Origin: Solimonas flava DSM 18980
GTDB lineage: Bacteria > Pseudomonadota > Gammaproteobacteria > Nevskiales > Nevskiaceae
NCBI RefSeq assembly: GCF_000426685.1
Contig: NZ_AUFV01000018.1
Location: 1-64,000, forward strand
Length of the DNA stretch: 64,000 nt
Direction of reading: 5' to 3'
The notes beneath the pieces are model-generated. The model ran no database searches. It was not told the DNA's origin and saw only the letters and a list, made by a program, of their open reading frames with translations. The translations under genes and the position numbers were made by a program. Each line of letters begins with the position of its first letter. Position 1 is the first letter of the stretch. Positions 62,685-64,000 of the stretch are shown here, piece after piece.

Positions 62685-64000
62685 CAGACGGCCTCGATGA
62701 CGGCGACCAGCTGGCCGGATTGCACCGTGCGACCGGTCTGGCAGCGCAGTTCGCGCACGCGGCCGCCCTCAACCGCGCAGATTTCCATTTCCATTTTCAT
62801 CGACTCGACGATCAGCAGCGGCTGGCCGGGCTCGACGCGATCGCCGGCTGCCGCGAGCAGTTTCCAGACGCTGCCGGTGACGTGCGAGGCGACGCCGACG
62901 CAGCCCTGCGGCAGCGCCTCCTCGGCGACGGCCGGCGCGCCATCGTCGACCGCGAAGCTGTCGAGCCCGCGTGCCTTCCAGTCGGCGCGCTCGGCTTCGA
63001 ACGCGGCCTGCTGGCGCGTCTTGAAAGTCGCGATGCCGTCGGCATGCTCGGCCAGAAAGCGCGCGTACTCGGCGTAGGAGAACTGCGTCGGCTCGATGCG
63101 CAGCGGATAACGACCGTGCGGGAACGCCTCGCGCGCCTCGGCCAGCTCCGCCTCGCTGACCGGATGGAAGCGGATCTGGTCGAAGAAGCGCAGCAGCCAC
63201 GGCTGCTCGAACGCCTCGGTCTTCTTCCAGCGGTTCCACATCTGCAAGGTGCGGCCGAACAGCTGGTAGCCACCTGGCCCCTCCATGCCGTAGACGCACA
63301 GATAGGCGCCGCCGATGCCGACCGCGTTCTCCGGCGTCCAGGTGCGCGCCGGGTTGTACTTGGTCGTCACCAGGCGATGCCGCGGATCGACCGGCGTCGC
63401 CACCGGCGCGCCGAGGTAAACGTCGCCGAGCCCCAGCACCAGATAGCTCGCATCGAAGACGATGCGCTGCACGTCGTCGCGCGCATCGAGGCCGTTGATG
63501 CGGCGGATGAATTCGATGTTGTCCGGGCACCATGGCGCGTTCGGCCGCACCAGCTCCTGGTACTTGCGCATCGCCAGGCGTACCGAGGGATCGTTCCACG
63601 ACAGCGGCAGGTGCACGATGCGGCTCGGCACGACGACCGCTTCGGCCGCCGGCAGCGCACCCTCGATCTCGGCCAGCACGCCGAGCAGCGTCGCGCGCTT
63701 CAGCACGCGGCTGTCGTAGTGAATCTGCAGCGAGCGGATACCCGGCGTCAGATCGATCAGGCCCGGCAGCCTGCGCTCGCGCACCGCCTGCATCAGCAGG
63801 TGCACGCGCAGGCGCAGCGCGATATCGAGCACCATCGGGCCGTATTCGACCAGCAGATTGTCGTCGCCGGCGCGGCGATACACGACCGGCACCGGCCCAT
63901 CGTCGCGACGGCCGACGATCGGCGAGCCGGGCGCGCGCAGCGCGCCGGGCGACGCAGCCGCGATCATCGGCGATGCATCGCCCGCAGGCTCGTCGGCCGG
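62684..64000 (-). CDS. uca: Urea carboxylase (C-terminal part, runs off window)
   Basis: At least 439 aa visible; the frame stays open to the right edge so this is the C-terminal third of a protein of about 1200 aa. KipI-like start RRAGDDNLLVEYGPMVLDIALRLR, then KipA-like carboxyltransferase region KYQELVRPNAPWCPDNIEFI and GIGGAYLCVYGMEGPGGYQLFG, and a biotin carrier with VESMKMEMEICAVEGG, biotinyl Lys in MKM. Makes allophanate from urea with ATP and bicarbonate. First gene of the visible operon. Confidence 0.93.
   Translation of the reverse strand, partial: PADEPAGDASPMIAAASPGALRAPGSPIVGRRDDGPVPVVYRRAGDDNLLVEYGPMVLDIALRLRVHLLMQAVRERRLPGLIDLTPGIRSLQIHYDSRVLKRATLLGVLAEIEGALPAAEAVVVPSRIVHLPLSWNDPSVRLAMRKYQELVRPNAPWCPDNIEFIRRINGLDARDDVQRIVFDASYLVLGLGDVYLGAPVATPVDPRHRLVTTKYNPARTWTPENAVGIGGAYLCVYGMEGPGGYQLFGRTLQMWNRWKKTEAFEQPWLLRFFDQIRFHPVSEAELAEAREAFPHGRYPLRIEPTQFSYAEYARFLAEHADGIATFKTRQQAAFEAERADWKARGLDSFAVDDGAPAVAEEALPQGCVGVASHVTGSVWKLLAAAGDRVEPGQPLLIVESMKMEMEICAVEGGRVRELRCQTGRTVQSGQLVAVIEAV

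Overview
The window is 64 kb of GC-rich (very high third-position GC), gene-dense proteobacterial chromosome. Gene content and order point to a gammaproteobacterium near the Xanthomonadales/Nevskiales/Pseudomonadales: algZ-algR-hemC-hemD-hemX-hemY divergent from argH, a glnK-amtB-PII cluster beside ubiK, yifB and a TorF-type porin, biosynthetic speA next to speE, WS/DGAT wax-ester synthase, and catabolic phhA-hppD. The genus cannot be named from this sequence alone. I saw no rRNA, tRNA, CRISPR array or intact prophage; the only mobile-element trace is a fragment of an IS3-type transposase at the left edge.

Layout. 1-6.7 kb: IS3 remnant, exported acetamidase-like protein, DUF1415 and DarP (YjgA), a Coa1-family membrane protein, a patatin, ArfB and a secreted beta-helix protein. 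6.7-12.1 kb: a CGTCGGG heptamer tandem repeat, then a likely operon of ceramidase-like hydrolase, TonB-dependent receptor and PhyH-type dioxygenase. 12.2-17.3 kb: lipid-flavoured genes (SDR, BASS-type transporter, WS/DGAT, AhpD-like protein, acyl-CoA thioesterase). 17.5-20.8 kb: phenylalanine/tyrosine catabolic operon phhA-hppD-maiA with a divergent Lrp/AsnC regulator. 20.8-24 kb: MarR regulator with EmrA/EmrB-type efflux pump behind a clear dyad operator candidate. 24-34 kb: FAD-dependent protein, proline iminopeptidase, MltD-type transglycosylase, DUF456, DUF3336-patatin, GDSL esterase, MscL, NAD-epimerase and a ferredoxin-reductase whose start codon overlaps that of the divergent epimerase. 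34-39.4 kb: lipoprotein, a LytS/LytTR two-component pair, DoxX, and two genes that look less GC-rich than their surroundings. 39.5-47 kb: hemY-X-D-C, AlgR/AlgZ and argH. 47-54.5 kb: DUF72, SRPBCC, speA, speE, DUF4124, and a nitrogen-control cluster of two PII genes around amtB. 54.5-60 kb: ubiK, yifB (comM), TorF porin, cytochrome c5-like protein, K+/H+ antiporter. 60.4-64 kb: DUF1993 and a urea carboxylase/allophanate hydrolase operon in which the usual C-terminal domain of allophanate hydrolase is a separate gene; the urea carboxylase runs off the right edge.

The most notable non-coding signal is at 60043-60203 on the minus strand: a near-consensus sigma-70 promoter (TTGACT-17 bp-TATACT) followed after about 125 nt by a strong intrinsic terminator. 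The predicted RNA has three hairpins and an unpaired UCUCCUCC stretch complementary to Shine-Dalgarno sequences, and no convincing ORF. It looks like an unannotated trans-acting small RNA. Nitrogen genes recur (PII/AmtB with a sigma-54-like promoter candidate, urea carboxylase/allophanate hydrolase, an acetamidase homologue), suggesting good scavenging of ammonium, urea and possibly amides; the other theme is lipid handling (two patatins, ceramidase-like enzyme, WS/DGAT, thioesterase).
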